A stretch of DNA of 64,000 bases from Aselliscus stoliczkanus (Eukaryota; Chordata; Mammalia; Chiroptera; Hipposideridae), in NCBI GenBank assembly GCA_033961575.1, contig CM066727.1:152567434-152631433 (forward strand), written 5' to 3'. Positions 20,962-33,164 of the stretch are shown here, one piece after another. The position numbers and the translations under genes were made by a program. Numbering within the stretch: the first letter of the stretch is position 1; each line of letters opens with the position of its first letter. The notes under the pieces were generated by a model. The model did no database searches. It was not told the DNA's origin and saw only the letters and a list, made by a program, of their open reading frames with translations.

Positions 20962-23900
20962 CTGGAGGAAGGGAGAGCAGGCATCTCAGAACCACTTTAG
21001 CTCAGCTTCACTGCACAGTCCACTGGCTCCACTAGCCAGGCTCCCAGGACCGACATGGGAGCCTTCTTCAAGCCCAAGGAAGCAGTCTCAGATGGGTGTT
21101 TCTAGGGCTCCCACCCCTCCTGCTTCCTGCCAACCCCAAACGCACCATCTCAGTGTCTTGGACACTCCCAGGATTGGCCCTGGCAGGAGTCGTGGAGATC
21201 CCTGGGTTCCTCTGTTGGTCTCTGCGGTTCACGTCCTGTGGGTGAGTGGTCCTCGCTGGGGATTTACTCTCTTTAGGATTCTCCCCTATAGCCACAAGAG
21301 GATGGAGGAGAAGAGGCCAGAAATCAGCCAGATGTGAAAGGCCAGAGCCAAGTGGAAAAGAGCCTTGCTCATCCCTATCCACCTGAAGTGGGCAGAAGAG
21401 AAGGGCTTGTGGAGCGGTAGAAATGAATTTGGCTCCACCCTTACCTTCTCCTGGCCACAACTTCTCTCTCTGGCAAATGGTATTACTTTTCCTGACAATA
21501 TCCCTAGACTAGTTTTAAGGTTTGTAAGGGAGAAGCACTTTGGAAAGCAAAAATTGAGAACAAATACAAATACAGTAGTTGCCCCTTATCTATGGATTTG
21601 TTTTCTGTGGTTTCAGTTACCCATGGTCAACAGTGGTCTGAAAATATTAAATAGAAAATTACAGAAATAAACAATTCATAAGTTTTAAATTCCTTGCTGT
21701 TCTGGGTAGCATGATGAAATCTCCCACCTTCCTGCTCCGTCCTGCCTGGATTTCAATCATCCCTTTGTCCAGTGCTGCCTTTTAAGTAAAAAGGTGAAAG
21801 TTCTTGACTTAAGGAAAGAAAAAAATATCATACACTGAGGTTGCTAAGATCTACGGTATGAACAAATCTTCAATCTGTTCATTTGTGAAGAAGCAAAAAG
21901 AAATTCATGCTGGTTTTGCTGTTGCACCTCAAACTGCAAAAGTTTCGGCCACGGTATGTGGTAAGTGCCTAGTTAAGATGGAAAAGACATTAAATTTGTG
22001 GGTGGCAGACAGGGACAGAAAATGTGTTCCTATTGACAGCAATGTGTTGCCACAGAAAGCACTGAGCCTATACGAAGGCTTCAGCAAGGAATCCCCTGAA
22101 ATAAGACATTTATTGAAAAGTAAGGGATGATTACACAGGTTCAGGAATAGGTGTGGACTGAAAAATATACAAATTACTGGAGAGTTTGTGTCTGCTAATG
22201 AAGAAGCTGCTGTCACATTTCCAGCACAGCTGAAGAAGTTGATTAGGGTTAGGTACAATCTACCTATTCAGGCATCCACTGGGTGTCTTGGAACGTATTG
22301 CCCCAGCAGATAAGAGGGGCAACTGTACATTGGGAGGTCATTGGGAGGCCTTGGGCTTGGGGTAAAAAGACCTGGCTGTTACACCAAAGGCCAGCAGAGG
22401 GTGCACGAAGCCAGGAAGATGGGACTAAGACCAACAGATGTGGGAGGGGTCAGCTGGGACCCAAGTGGAAAGTTGTCCCTGTTTTCACCCTGCTGTGATT
22501 CAGCCCACCACTCCCAGGCCTGAGCTGTGGTTACTTTTGGAGCAGTGGGGACCTCTCCCTTCTGATCTTCTGTCGCTCAGCCCAGTTCAACCCTAGTGGT
22601 CCCAGGAGCATGTACGATTCTGCCCAGGACAGGCAGAGGGCAGGTTGCAAAGGTGCAGGGAGTAAGTTAGGGCTTCCAACCTGCAAGCTGCTCCTGGCTC
22701 TGGAGAAGTTTTACACATTGTGTCTGGGGCGCCTGGGGTGAGCTCAGGATGGCACGGGTTGGGGAAATAAGTCAGGGCCTCAGGGCCAGGAAAAGGCAGG
22801 AAGGGGAGCATGCACTGCTTGGAATTGGCCCAGCTGTATAATTAGAAACTAGGATCCCTCTGTGCCCAAAGCACGCTCTGCTCAGGTCCCCAGCCTCAAA
22901 CCTAGTCAGTGCTCCCCTCTGCCTACTACTCAAACCTGAGCTGTTCCCTCTGCCGTGAGTCTGATCCTCCTTCCTCCACACTCCTCAGCCCTTGCCCCTC
23001 ATTCCATTTAGCACCCTACCATGACCGTGCTCCCACTGCTTCCTCTGGCCCACCGGACCACCCCTTCTAAGAGGACCCCTAGCAGCCTGGACATTTTGAT
23101 TTGGGTCTGAACGAAACTCCAAGTTAATTTCCCATCCCCTCCCAGGGAAGAAACCAGGAACTCTGATGGCCCTAGGGTGGGAGTTGTTTGCATTTCCTGC
23201 CCTCTCCATCTCCCTGCTGCCCCCCATCTTTCGAGTTCTGACTCACTTCTGTCCCACCCACCCAATGACTCAGGCTTCAATTCTCCTTTCTGGGGTAGGG
23301 TAGGGTGGGGTGGGTGGAGGGCTTTGAGCAGTTATAAATCATAGCCCTGATTTAGCAGATTCCGTCTTTTCCCACCTCTAGCCCTGACCCCCGGGCCCTC
23401 TGACCCTGGTCTAATCTGAAACAACTCTGGATTTGGGGCACCTTCTGTTCCAGATCCCATGTTCAGGTGTGCTTTGGACACCCTGATATTAAGAGGAGAG
23501 GAAGAGATATTTCTTGGTGTGTGCAGGATTTGGGGTTCCCTTTCCTCTTTTTCCAAGTGGAAGCTGAGAACAACATCTGGGTCCTATCTCCAGCTTGGGG
23601 GTCTAGGGTTGAAGGAGTTGGGCCTCTGTGGCATATGGCATGGCCCTAAACCCTTCCATCTCCCCACCACCCTTTTCTCCTCTAGAGAAAATAATAGAAG
23701 GGGCAAAAACGGTTGAGAGCTCAGACACCTCCCTGCTTTATCTCCAGGGCGCCTCGCCGCACACCACCCTTCTAGCTGGCCCCAGCACTTGCCCCTTCAC
23801 CTCCCTAACGTGTCCCCCCCCCCAGGGTTGGGGAGAAAAGACGTCTAGGACAGGACCTAGAGGCTTTCAGGCTGCCCGCGCCCACCTCTTCAAGGACCTT

Positions 23901-24286
23901 GCTTACAGAGACGTGGGTCTCACGTGGGCGGGGCAGGGGCGGGGCGCGGACTCACCAGAGCGCACGCGGGCCCGGCGACAGCGGCCCCGACCCAGCAGCA
24001 GCGCCCGCAGAGGCGCTTCCTCTTCCTCGGGCGGCTGGCACTGCAGTCCGGGGGCGCAGTTAGGCGTGTAGACCCCGCACTGCTGCCCCTCCCTCCTGAG
24101 GCAGCCCCCAGCTTCAGCACAACCCTCCGCTTGCAGGCCTGCATCCTCCTCCTGCACGCAGTCCCCTGGACAACCCGCCTGCACCCCTTGCCCGCAGCCT
24201 GGGCATCGTGCCAAGGCGCCTCCTGGACAGGCAGCGAGCATCAGAGTTAGCAGCAGCAGTGGCGGCAGCAGCCTGTGGGGCGTCAT
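20033..24286 (-). CDS. IGFBP6: Insulin-like growth factor binding protein 6, complete, 4 exons
   Basis: Secreted, IGF-II-preferring binding protein. Coding exons, 5' to 3': 23956-24286, 21146-21285, 20842-20961, 20033-20155 (714 nt, 237 residues plus stop; human has 240). Residues 1 to about 26 are a Leu-rich signal peptide (RLLPPLLLLTLMLAACPGGALA). Exon 1 carries the cysteine-rich IGFBP N-domain (RCPGCGQGVQAGCPGDC ... CGVYTPNCAPGLQC). IGFBP6 is known to lack the GCGCCxxC motif of its paralogues, and it is absent here too. Exon 2 encodes the variable linker (VNRRDQQRNPG), which is O-glycosylated in human. Exons 3-4 encode the thyroglobulin-type C-domain with CWCV. Splice sites are GT-AG and phases chain. 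The start is the only upstream ATG in frame with the signal peptide. Confidence 0.97.
20350..20660 (+). repeat. MER20-like hAT remnant, split by a SINE
   Basis: ctctcaaagtgtggttcccaaacc ... catcagcatcac ... atgcaaattctcag matches the family at 1456-1645. It resumes after the SINE with cctccaggtgactctgatgcacc. Confidence 0.7.
20434..20547 (+). repeat. Short SINE in IGFBP6 intron 3
   Basis: gggccagccgagtggcgcag ... gtgacactgccct plus an A-rich tail. The perfect duplication aaaaatgcaaattctcag at about 20416-20433 and 20548-20565 marks a clean insertion into the MER20-like element. Confidence 0.93.
21573..22325 (+). mobile_element. Tigger (pogo-type Tc1/mariner) DNA transposon, internally deleted
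   Basis: Terminal inverted repeats: left cagtagttgccccttatcta, right ending gataagaggggcaactg. Each is flanked by a TA target duplication (21571-21572, 22326-22327). The left end continues with gttacccatggtcaacagtggtctgaaaat, as in Tigger elements. Inside, a 90-codon frame (21858-22130) keeps the CENP-B-like transposase N-terminus (MEKTLNLWVADRDRK, QKALSLYEGFSKESPE). The catalytic DDE part is deleted, so it is an inert fossil in IGFBP6 intron 1. Confidence 0.9.
23956..24286 (-). CDS. IGFBP6: IGFBP6 exon 1, signal peptide and N-terminal IGF-binding domain
   Basis: 110 codons plus 1 nt. It contains the signal peptide, the N-domain cysteines and an acidic patch (PPEEEEAPLRALLLGRGRC) just before the donor CTG|GTGAGT. 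The end of the exon (RRARVRSG) differs from the human sequence, which is normal for the linker edge. Confidence 0.95.
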
Positions 24287-24400
24287 GGTCAAGATTTCTG
24301 CCCCGTCCACTCCTCCCAGGGCAGTCGTAGCGCAGCTGCTGTCGGCTGCCGCCCCTCTGCCTTAAGTAGCCGCGGGTCAGGGGCCGGGCTTTTTTAAGAG
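24287..24400 (-). promoter_or_regulatory. IGFBP6: IGFBP6 proximal promoter / 5' UTR
   Basis: GC-rich sequence just upstream of the IGFBP6 ATG. On the minus strand it has cttaaaaaagcccggcccc and ctacttaagg, either of which could act as a weak TATA-like element. This is an inference from position and composition only. Confidence 0.4.
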
Positions 24401-26450
24401 TCAGGTGAAGGAGGGTGGGGGGAGAAGGCAGAGGCATTCCCTAAACTGGGTGGGACTGGAGAGACCGCCCCCATCACCACCTGGGTCCTCCCCACTCTTC
24501 CCCCTCCCTTCCCAGTTTCTGTTCACTTCCCAAATGACTCTGATTTTTCTTGCTTTCTTCCCGGGAATCTCGCCCGGAATTTCGGAATTGGACAGCTGCT
24601 GGCTGGAGAAACTAGAGGATGGGGAGAGGTAGAAGGAGGCGAGGACGGGAGTTGGGATGAAGGGCAAACCTGAAATCCCGTTTGTGCAGAGGGATGCAGG
24701 GGCCCCGGGGACTCCCGTGGGGAGTGCAAAGATGGGGGTCTAAAAGTGGACAAAGAAGGAAGGGGTGATGTGTGGGGGTCATGAGAGGAATGGGGGTGAA
24801 TGAAAAGAGAAACAAGACCGAAATGATGGATAATGGGGTCTTGGGAGTACCGACCGCTGATGGGAGAAAGTAGACCTTGCGAGGAGAGGAAAAGCAATAC
24901 TGAGGGAGGGGCAAGAGAAAGTCTTCCTGAGATGTAACTGTGGAGAAAACGCGTGTCAGAGGGGCCAGGCTGGGCTAAGATGATAGAAGGGGTTGGGGGT
25001 GGGCAAGGGGTAAGGCGGGGAAGCCGACCTTGAATGAACTGTCAGAAATCCTAGCGTTGTGGTGGGGGCACAAGAGTCTGGAAGGTTTGAAGAGGGGAGT
25101 GTGTGCAAGGGTGAGAACTGGCTGAACACCTGGGAGGTAGGAATGGGGGAGGAGAGGGATTGACCAGTTGAAACTATGGGGGAGAGGGGCAAACGTTAGA
25201 GGAACCCATACGCTGGGTGCTCTTAGGAACGGTGACCAGAGAGCAGCACACTCTCCTTCGCCCCCTACCGTCCTTCGTGCAGGTCAACCTACATTATTGT
25301 TTTCCTTAAACCCGTCTCCCACCCCAGCCCCCTCCACCCAGTATCATCCAGTGGGTTATCTGGATCCATCAGGCTGTGCTATACCCAGCGGGGGTCCAGC
25401 CGTGCCTGGCCTGGGTGTTTCTGGCAGCCCGCTGGAGAGCCTTCACTACCCAAGTCTGTCTCCTTCACCCCACCGCCGCCCTTCCACAGGCAGTGCCCCG
25501 CCCATGCCCAGCACTCCTAGCCCAGCCTTCCATTCTAGAGGGAGGAAGAAAGATATTTCTTTCAGCAACCCACACCCGCCCGGCTCTGGGTTAAGCAACA
25601 GCCATCTCATTCTTTCCTAAAACAAGAGCTCTGGGCAGTGACTCAGTTTAAATTCTGGGCCCCCAAGCAAGAACGTCAGCAAGGGCTTCCTGAACCTTTA
25701 GGTAAAGACAAAATAAAAGAACCTCACTCCCAGCACCTCCCCTCATGGCTCTCCTGGGACCTTAAGACCCGAATTTGGAGAGCAGGGCCTTCCAGCAGCC
25801 CTGAGAGACTAATAACAGATTGGACAGGTGCGGAGGAGGGGTGGTGGTGGCAATGTGGAAGGAGGGAAGGAGGATTTGAGAAGGGAGTATTGAAAAAGAA
25901 GTGGTAGATGTGAGAGGAGACTAGCAAAATATTGGGCTTTTCTGCAATATAACATCCACTCTGCAGCGGCCCTGTGACCTCCTGCCCCAAGCTCTGACGC
26001 CAAGGTGGAGAGAGAGCTCTGTCCTGTCCCCAAAACTTTATCACTATTTATTTTGCCCTGCACATGGTTCTGGCTAGGGCATTTCTCTTGGGCTCTTTTT
26101 TGTGCCTGAAAAAGAGAGAAAGGCCTGTGGAAATTTGGGATGTAGATGAGATGGCCATGCTCCCTGCAGGATCTCAATGTGAATTTTCAAATATCTGTGT
26201 TCTTCCTTTGTACGTTTTAATGCAGAAAATCTCAACACTCTGCTAATCTCTTACATCTACCACTCCCTTTTCAATACTCCCTTCACAGATTCCCCATTTC
26301 TTCCTTCCACATTCCTACCACCCCCACTATATATTTGCCCTGTTTAATGCTCCCACCTGCTCAGCTTGGCTCCTCCCAGCAGTCTAAGCTAGGTTGTACA
26401 ATCCAGTATCGCCCACCACTCCAGCACTGCAGTTCCCTTTTCTCCATTCC
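24400..26450. other. Intergenic between divergent IGFBP6 and SPRYD3, no gene
   Basis: Moderately GC-rich, largely free of young repeats. Many open frames exist on both strands, but all are low-complexity Pro/Ser-rich and show no domain. The low repeat content next to the IGFBP6 promoter suggests possible regulatory sequence; this is not shown. Confidence 0.4.
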
Positions 26451-26452
26451 TT

Positions 26453-26856
26453 CTTTTTTTTAAAGAATTTATTGGGGAATTGGGGAAGGGAAATACTGTT
26501 GGGGAGTTGGGGAAGGGGAACAACCAAGTTGTTGTCCTTCAATCTTAGTTGTGGAGGGCGCAACTAGCTCAACTCCAAGTCCAGTTGCCATCGGGTCAAC
26601 GTGGCCGCTCCCACTCAGCTCAAGGTGCCATGTTCAATCTTAGTTGCTGGTGGGCATAACCCACCATCCCATGCGGGAGTTGAACTGGCAACCTTGTCAG
26701 GAGCACATGCTCTCACCAGCTGATCCATCCTGCCACCTGTTGGCAGCTCAGCAGCAGCTCAGCTCTGGCACAGCTCACTGGCCCATGTGGGAATCAAACC
26801 GGTGACCCTGTTGCTCAGAGCTTGGCTCTTAACCAATTGAACCACTTGGCTGGCCC
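26453..26856 (-). repeat. Dimeric tRNA-type SINE
   Basis: On the minus strand the first tRNA-like unit is gggccagccaagtggttcaa ... ggtttgattccca. The second begins near ggatcagctggtgagagcat and has its own B-box-like gttcaactcc. The tail is ccccaattccccaataaatt, ctttaaa. It shares its head with the monomeric SINEs and its tail with the long SINE. Confidence 0.75.
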
Positions 26857-27386
26857 TTACACTCTGTTCTCTTGATCCCTTAAGCTCTGCATCTTTCATA
26901 CCCAGCCCCTCCCTCCAAATCCTTGGCACCCCCAGGTGCTGTCTTCCTTTTGAGAACAAGGCTGTAAAGGAGGGGGCCTGCCTGGACCCTTTTGAGCTTG
27001 AGTCTGAGGAAAGACAAGTGGTGGCATAGTCCATAGACAGAAAAACCCAGAGAGAAGGATCAATGACCACATTATGACATGTCTAATGAGTATATTACCT
27101 AACTCTGTTCATTGAGAGGGCCTAGAAGCAATGACACCCCAACAGCTGTGAGCACTCCTCGAACCTCTAGGCCTGGGAAATACAAGATAAGCTGAAGCAT
27201 TTTGTAGAACCAGAAAGTAAGGAAGCACTTAGAAAAATAAAAGGAGGGAGCATATCAAAGAGAAATAAGAACCAACCTGATAGAGTTCCCAATGGTCAAA
27301 GCTGAAAACAATTCACACAACAAAATAAATAATACAGTATTGGATTAAATAAGGTATAAAATAAATATATGTGACTGTATCCTGAT

Positions 27387-27640
27387 TGTATTAGTTTACT
27401 GGGGCTGCTGTAACAAAGTTTCATAAATTGGGTGGTTTAGTACAACAGAAACTTATTGTTTCACAGTTTTGGAGGCCAAAAGTCCAAAATTAAGGTGCTA
27501 GCAAGGCCATCCACGCTCCTTCTGAAACTCTGGGTAGAAAACTTTCTTGCCTTTCCCTGGTTTCTGGTGGTCATCATCAAGCCTAGGCCATGCCCTGAGC
27601 TGAGGATATAGAAATGACATGGCTCCCGCTTCCAACAAGG
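27387..27640 (-). repeat. Partial MaLR-type LTR (MLT1-like), antisense
   Basis: tgtattagtttactggggctgctgtaacaaag ... ggtttagtacaacagaaacttattg is the reverse complement of the 3' end of the LTR type seen at 59822-60262. Non-coding old endogenous retrovirus-like LTR; no internal region is present. Confidence 0.7.
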
Positions 27641-27664
27641 TCACAGTCTAGTAAAGGATCACCA

Positions 27665-27895
27665 CATGAACATTTATAATAGTAACAATAACTTACGTTA
27701 TCTCTTTCTATATGCCGAGAACTGTACAAACACTTTACATTTAATCCTCACTATAAATTTATAAGGTGAGTGATTTTTATTATTCCCGTTATTCTTCTCA
27801 TAGAAGAGCACTGAAGCTTCAAAGAGAGAAGTAATGGAGCAGGGATTTGAACCCAGATCTAAACTTGAGTCCTCTATGACCTGCTTCATTGTCGG
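27665..27895 (+). repeat. MIR element
   Basis: taacttacgttatctctttctatatgcc ... actttacatttaatcctcac ... gcagggatttgaacccagatct follows the MIR order closely. Confidence 0.85.
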
Positions 27896-28449
27896 CCTCC
27901 TAATAACTTTTGGGAGTATTGTTGGAGATCTTTACTTAGAACCATCTGCTGGGCAAATCCATTTCCAAAAGGCCTCTTCATGGATTGTGGGTTGTCACTT
28001 TCAAGGTCTTTTAAATATGATCGTAGACTGGAAAAAGGGCCACTCTATACAGCATCTGTGGTTAAATTTTGAACTCTTAGTATGTTGCCATGGCCAACAT
28101 AGTTATCGGAATATTAGGCATCAGAAGGAAGGATATGGGAAATAGCTAGAAGACATTTCCAAGGGTCCTAATGGAACGTCTGCCTGCCATTATTTCAAAC
28201 TCAACACATCTGAAACCATACTTATCTCTTCCTATAAACCATTCCTCAGCTTTCCTATATTTGCCACTGGTCTCATCACTCTCCCAACTTCCCATTCATT
28301 CTCCACTCTTTTCTCCTTTCTCATGAAATTACCTGTTGCTCAGTCCCTCCTAATGGTTCCCCCATCTGGTCTCAAAGTGTTTTCATTTCTACGGTTATCT
28401 GATGGTTTGGATTCCCATTGTCTTTCATCTGAACCATGGTGATGGTTTC

Positions 28450-29320
28450 CTATGGACCGCTCAGTTTTCAGACACAATCTGTTCTGTACCCAGGCTATTC
28501 TTTCTGAAATGAAAGTAGAGCATATAATTCCTTCAGTGACTCCCTATTAACTCCAGTATCAAGTCCAAATATTTGGTTTTAAATCCGCCAGTTTTATAAC
28601 CCCTATTATTACCTGACAAAAACCACCTACCCCTTGGCCAAATATACTCTTTGAATTCAAGCATCAGAACTTTTGCTCATAATCACACTCCTAACTTTCT
28701 CCTTCTTTTCTAACCATGTATTCTCTAATTTTTATTATCAAACTCAGGGTATAATTGAATAAGTCTGTTCACCCCGATCTCAAGGAGCTCACAGTCTCTG
28801 GAAAAAACAAATCAACAATGACACTACGTAAGGAAAAGAAAGATTAAGTGCCACGTGAACACAGAGGAAGATCTTAAGTCTGCCTGGAAGAGTCAGAGAA
28901 GGATTCACAGAGGAGGTGATGCTTTAGTTGATTCTTAGATGAGTAGAAATCTGTGAGGGAGGGGACTGAGCGGAAGGTTTCTAGGCAGAGAAAGCAGCAC
29001 CTGTCTATAACAAACACATGGCTGTTTATAATGTGTCTCCTCTTAATACCTCTTAGAGTTTTTTTTTGTATTTCTAGCAGCTTTTCATATACTATGTCTT
29101 GTCTGCTTTTAACTGGACTTATGAACACATTTAGGATAGGAGCCATATCCTCTGTGTTCCCTCTGTAAAATGGATGTTGCAATAACCACTTTACAGAATT
29201 ATTATGAGTGTTAGGGATTATTCATGTGATGTACATGCCAGACACTCAATGAATGAATGAAGTGTCTAACTCAGTTCCTGGCCAACACTAAGTACTCAGT
29301 ATTTGTTGAATGAATGATCT
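28450..29320 (+). repeat. L2 and other ancient repeat remnants
   Basis: 28490-28680 has the L2-like order tctttctgaaatgaaagtagagc, ttccttcagtgactccctattaactc, aagtccaaatatttgg. 28880-29000 (gaaggattcacagaggaggtgatgc) and 29230-29315 (cagtatttgttgaatgaatga) are further old fragments. No gene. Confidence 0.6.
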
Positions 29321-30190
29321 TACTCTGGTTCAAAGCTGTTGTGTCCACAGCTGAAACTATGTGCTTTGGGAGGCTTCACTGGACTGGAAAAGATCCAGAG
29401 AATGACAATGTTTCAGCAAGAAGTGGTCAGCCTGTGAGCACTAACTAAACAGATGAGGACTCTCCAATCTGAAGAGGAGGCAGAGATATTCAGATTCAAC
29501 TCAAGTTCACTGACTGCTTATTTATTTTTTGCATAGTTCTCACAATGTTCCATTATGACATCCAGATAAGAAGACATATTCGGAGAGGTTAAAATACCTT
29601 ACCAAAGGCCACAAACTAGGTGGTGAGAACCACTGGATTCCAAGTTCAATGCTCTTTTCATTTCAACACAAAAACTTTAATGATGTAGAGAAACATTAAG
29701 ACTTTGAGAAAGTTAATATAGGATTTTTTTTTTGCTAAATTGTCTAAATACTCAAACTACATGTAATTTCTAGAGCTAAAGGGAGGTTGTTTTAAGGCAA
29801 ATAAAAGGAAGCGTTGTTGTATGTTGGGGGTAGGGTAGGAATAAACACAAAAAATATATTACTATGATAAACAGCACAGGCTGTAAAAGGAAAGAAGTTA
29901 GAATAGAATTAATAAAATTATACATAAAAGATCCCTGGCAAGCCATGAAAAATTACTCATAGACCTCCTCTTCCTCTTTTTCTTCTTGAGCTATGAGAAT
30001 ACCCCAAGCCTGGGTTTGGGCTCTTTCTGAAGGCAACCTGGGGCTGTTTGAGGTCTGGGCAGGACAGCTGTGCCCTTCCATAGCCTGTCTCTGGCAAAGC
30101 TGTTGAAGAAAGTATCCTGGGCTGTAATAAAACATTGGCTATAGTAAATATTTCTTTCTTCCTCCCTAAAATTTTGTCCTGAGCGTCTAC
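29320..30190. other. Intergenic, no gene recognised
   Basis: AT-rich. A 60-codon minus-strand frame (29953-30135) ending in a Glu-rich stretch is present but matches nothing I know and has no splice or promoter context. Confidence 0.4.
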
Positions 30191-30193
30191 AAT

Positions 30194-30583
30194 TCTTTTT
30201 TAAAAGATTTTATTGGGGAATTGGGGGAGGGAAACAGACAAGTTGCTGTCTTTTTGTTCTTCAGTCTAGTTGCGGAGGACGTTGTTTCACTGGCCCATGT
30301 TGGTATTGTCATTGCGTTCTTCCCGTATGAGGCAGATAGGTCGCCGGCCTCTGGATGGTCGCTCACTGTGGCTATTGGCAGCTCACGCTGGCTGCCGGCC
30401 ACTCACTGTAGCCTATGGCAGCCCACTGCAGCCTACACCGTCGCCGGGGCTCACACAGCCCAGCTCCAGGTGGAGCTGTTAGCTGTAGAGGGCAGTGTCA
30501 CTGGCCCTCATATGTGGGATCCGAACCGGGGCCGCTGGCATCCCCAAACCAGCTCTTAACCAATGCACCACTCAGCCGGCCCC
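30194..30583 (-). repeat. Long T+ SINE
   Basis: ttttttaaaagattttattggggaattggg ... ccactcagccggccc, flanked by the imperfect duplication (g)tctacaatt / tatttacaatt. One internal 21-bp unit. Confidence 0.9.
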
Positions 30584-31297
30584 CGAGTATTTACAATTTA
30601 ATATTAGACAACTAGAGTAAATTTAGGGAAGTAGCAACTAAGTCTCATACACCAAAACCAAATATATGCAAAATCAATATACAGAAATCAATTGTATTTC
30701 CATATATATTAGCAATAGACAATTGGAACTTGAAATTTAAAATAACATTTACAATTGTATCAAGATATGGAATGCTTCGGGGGTAAACTGACAAAGGATC
30801 TGCACTCTGAAAACTACAGGATATTACTAAGATAAATTAATGAAGACAAATAAATGGAAAGATATACCATGTTTGTGGATTGGAAGATTCCATAGTGTTA
30901 AAATATTAATTCTCTCAAACTTGATCAATAGATTCAATGTAAATCCAATTAAAATCCCAGAGAACTTTTTTTGGTAGAAATTGGCAAGCTGATTTTTCAT
31001 GTGGAAGTGCAAAGGATTGAATCAGGAATATCTCAAACCAACTTTTAAAAAGAAGAACGAAATTGGAGCACTTATATACTATCTGATTTCAAGAATTATT
31101 ATAAAGCTATAGTAATCAAAACGTAAGACAGAAAAAACAGATCAGTGCAACAGAATAGAGTCTAGAAATAGATCCAAATATACATGGTCTATACATGGTC
31201 AATTGATTTTTCTTTGCTTAAAATAAAATTTTTTTTTTACTTACTCAATTGATTTTTCAATTGTATAAAGGCAATTCAGTAGAGAAAGGATAATCTT

Positions 31298-31400
31298 TTT
31301 TTTTTTTAAGGGCAGTGTTACTGGCCCTCATATGTGGGACTGAACCGGGGCCGCTGGCCTCCCAAGCCAGCGCTCAACCACCGCACCATTCAGCCCGCCC
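31298..31400 (-). repeat. Short SINE in L1
   Basis: T-run, agggcagtgttactggccc ... ccattcagcccgccc. Duplication gaaaggata(a/g)tctttt at 31283-31298 and 31402-31417. Confidence 0.9.
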
Positions 31401-31949
31401 CGAAAGGATAGTCTTTTTAACAAATGCAGTTGGAACAATTGGATATCCACATGCAAAAAGTGAACTTTGATCCATATCTTAGACCATATATAAAAATTAA
31501 CTCAAAATGAATCATAGATCTCAATAAAATTGTTAATGCATAACCTCAATCTAATAATGAGCAAACATCAGATAAAATGAAACTGAGAGATATTATACAA
31601 AATAACTGGAACATGCTCTTCAGGAAAGACTGAATTACTATCCCAGATTGAGGAAACTAAGAAGACATGACAAGTAAATGTAATGTGGGATCCTGGATTC
31701 AATCCTGTATAAGAAAAAGGACATTAGTGGAATAACTGGTGATGTTTGAATAATGTCTGTAAATTACTTACCAGTGTTGTACCAATGTTAATATCCTGGT
31801 TTCAATAAGTGTATTATGATTGTAGAATGGTAAATTGGGGGACATAGGGAAAAAGGCATATGGAATTCCAAGCACTATTTTTGGAAATATAAAATTGTTT
31901 CAAAATAAAAATAATTTAATGGATTATGACTTAAATGCAAAACCTAGGG

Positions 31950-32350
31950 GCCGGCTGAGTAGCACATTGGTTAAGAGTTTGCTTGGGATGCCAGTCCTGA
32001 GCAGCAGGGCCCTGGTTTGGATACCACATGAGGGCCAGTGATGCTGCACCCTCTACAGCTACCTGGAGCTGGTCTGTCGTGAGTCACCAGCGTCAGTATA
32101 GGCTGCAGTAGGGCTGGCCAGCAGCTGGTGTGCGCTTTCGTGAGCTGCTGTGAGCTGCCATCCAACGGCTGGCGACCAATATGCCTCAGCCAGGAAGAGC
32201 GCAATGATAATATCAACATGGGCCAGTGAAGCAACATCCTTCACAACTAGACTGAAGAACAAAAAGGACAGCAACCTGTCTGTTCCCCTTCCATGATTCC
32301 CCAACCCTATTCCCTTACCCCAATTCCCCAATAAACTTTAAAAAAAAAAC
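31950..32350 (+). repeat. Divergent long SINE in L1
   Basis: ggggccggctgagtagcacattgg ... ccccaataaactttaaaaa. The body is more diverged and shorter than in other copies, and the 21-bp repeat region is degenerate. Confidence 0.85.
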
Positions 32351-32478
32351 AAAAACCAAACAAACCTAAAACCATAAAACTTCCAGAAGAAAACATAGGA
32401 GAACATCTTTGTGACCTTGGATTAGGTAAAGATTTCTTAAATAGAACACCAAAAGCATGATTCATAAAATAAAAACTT

Positions 32479-32945
32479 GGGTCGCCCGAGTGGCGCATTG
32501 GTTAAGCGCTGGTTTTGGGATGCCAGCGGCCCCGGTTCAGATCCCACATGAGGGCCAGTGACACTGCCCTCTACAGCTAACAACAGCTCCACCTGGAGCT
32601 GGGCTGTGTGAGCCCCAGTGATGGTGTGGGCTGCAGCCGCTGCTGCAGTGGGCTGCCATAGGCTACAGTGAGTAGCCCGCAGCCAGCGTGAGCGGCTGGC
32701 AGCCAAGCGTGAGCTGCCAATAGCAGCGGTGAGCGACATCCAGAGGCCAGCGACGGATCTGCCTCATCCGGGAAGAGCGCAATGACGATACCAACAGTGA
32801 AGCAACATCCTCCGCAACTAAACTGAAGAACAAAAAAACAGCAACTTGTCTGTTCCGCTTCCCCAATTCCCCAACGCTGTTCCCCTCCACCAATTCCCGA
32901 ATAAAATCTTAAAAAAAAATAAAAATAAAAAAATAAAATAAAAAA
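32479..32945 (+). repeat. Long T+ SINE in L1
   Basis: gggtcgcccgagtggcgcattgg ... ccgaataaaatctt plus an A-rich tail. The body is close in sequence to the copies at 3701 and 6551. Confidence 0.92.
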
Positions 32946-33164
32946 TTGATAAATTGGACATCTTCAAGATTTAGAACTTCTGCTCTTTGAAGACACTGTT
33001 AATAGAATGAGAAGACAAGCCACAGACTGGAAGAAAATATTAGTAAACCATCTATCTGATAAAGGATTTGAATCCAGAATATATAAAGAAATTTCAAAAC
33101 AACTCAATTTTTAAAATGGGCAAATGGTTTGAACTGACACTTCACCAAAGAAGATATATGGATG

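Noticed and set aside
21858..22130. 90-codon frame as a functional gene
   Set aside because: It is the N-terminal remnant of a Tigger transposase lying between the element's inverted ends; the catalytic part is absent.
29953..30135. 60-codon minus-strand frame with Glu-rich end
   Set aside because: No homology recognised, no conserved start context and no neighbouring exons; it cannot be told from chance.
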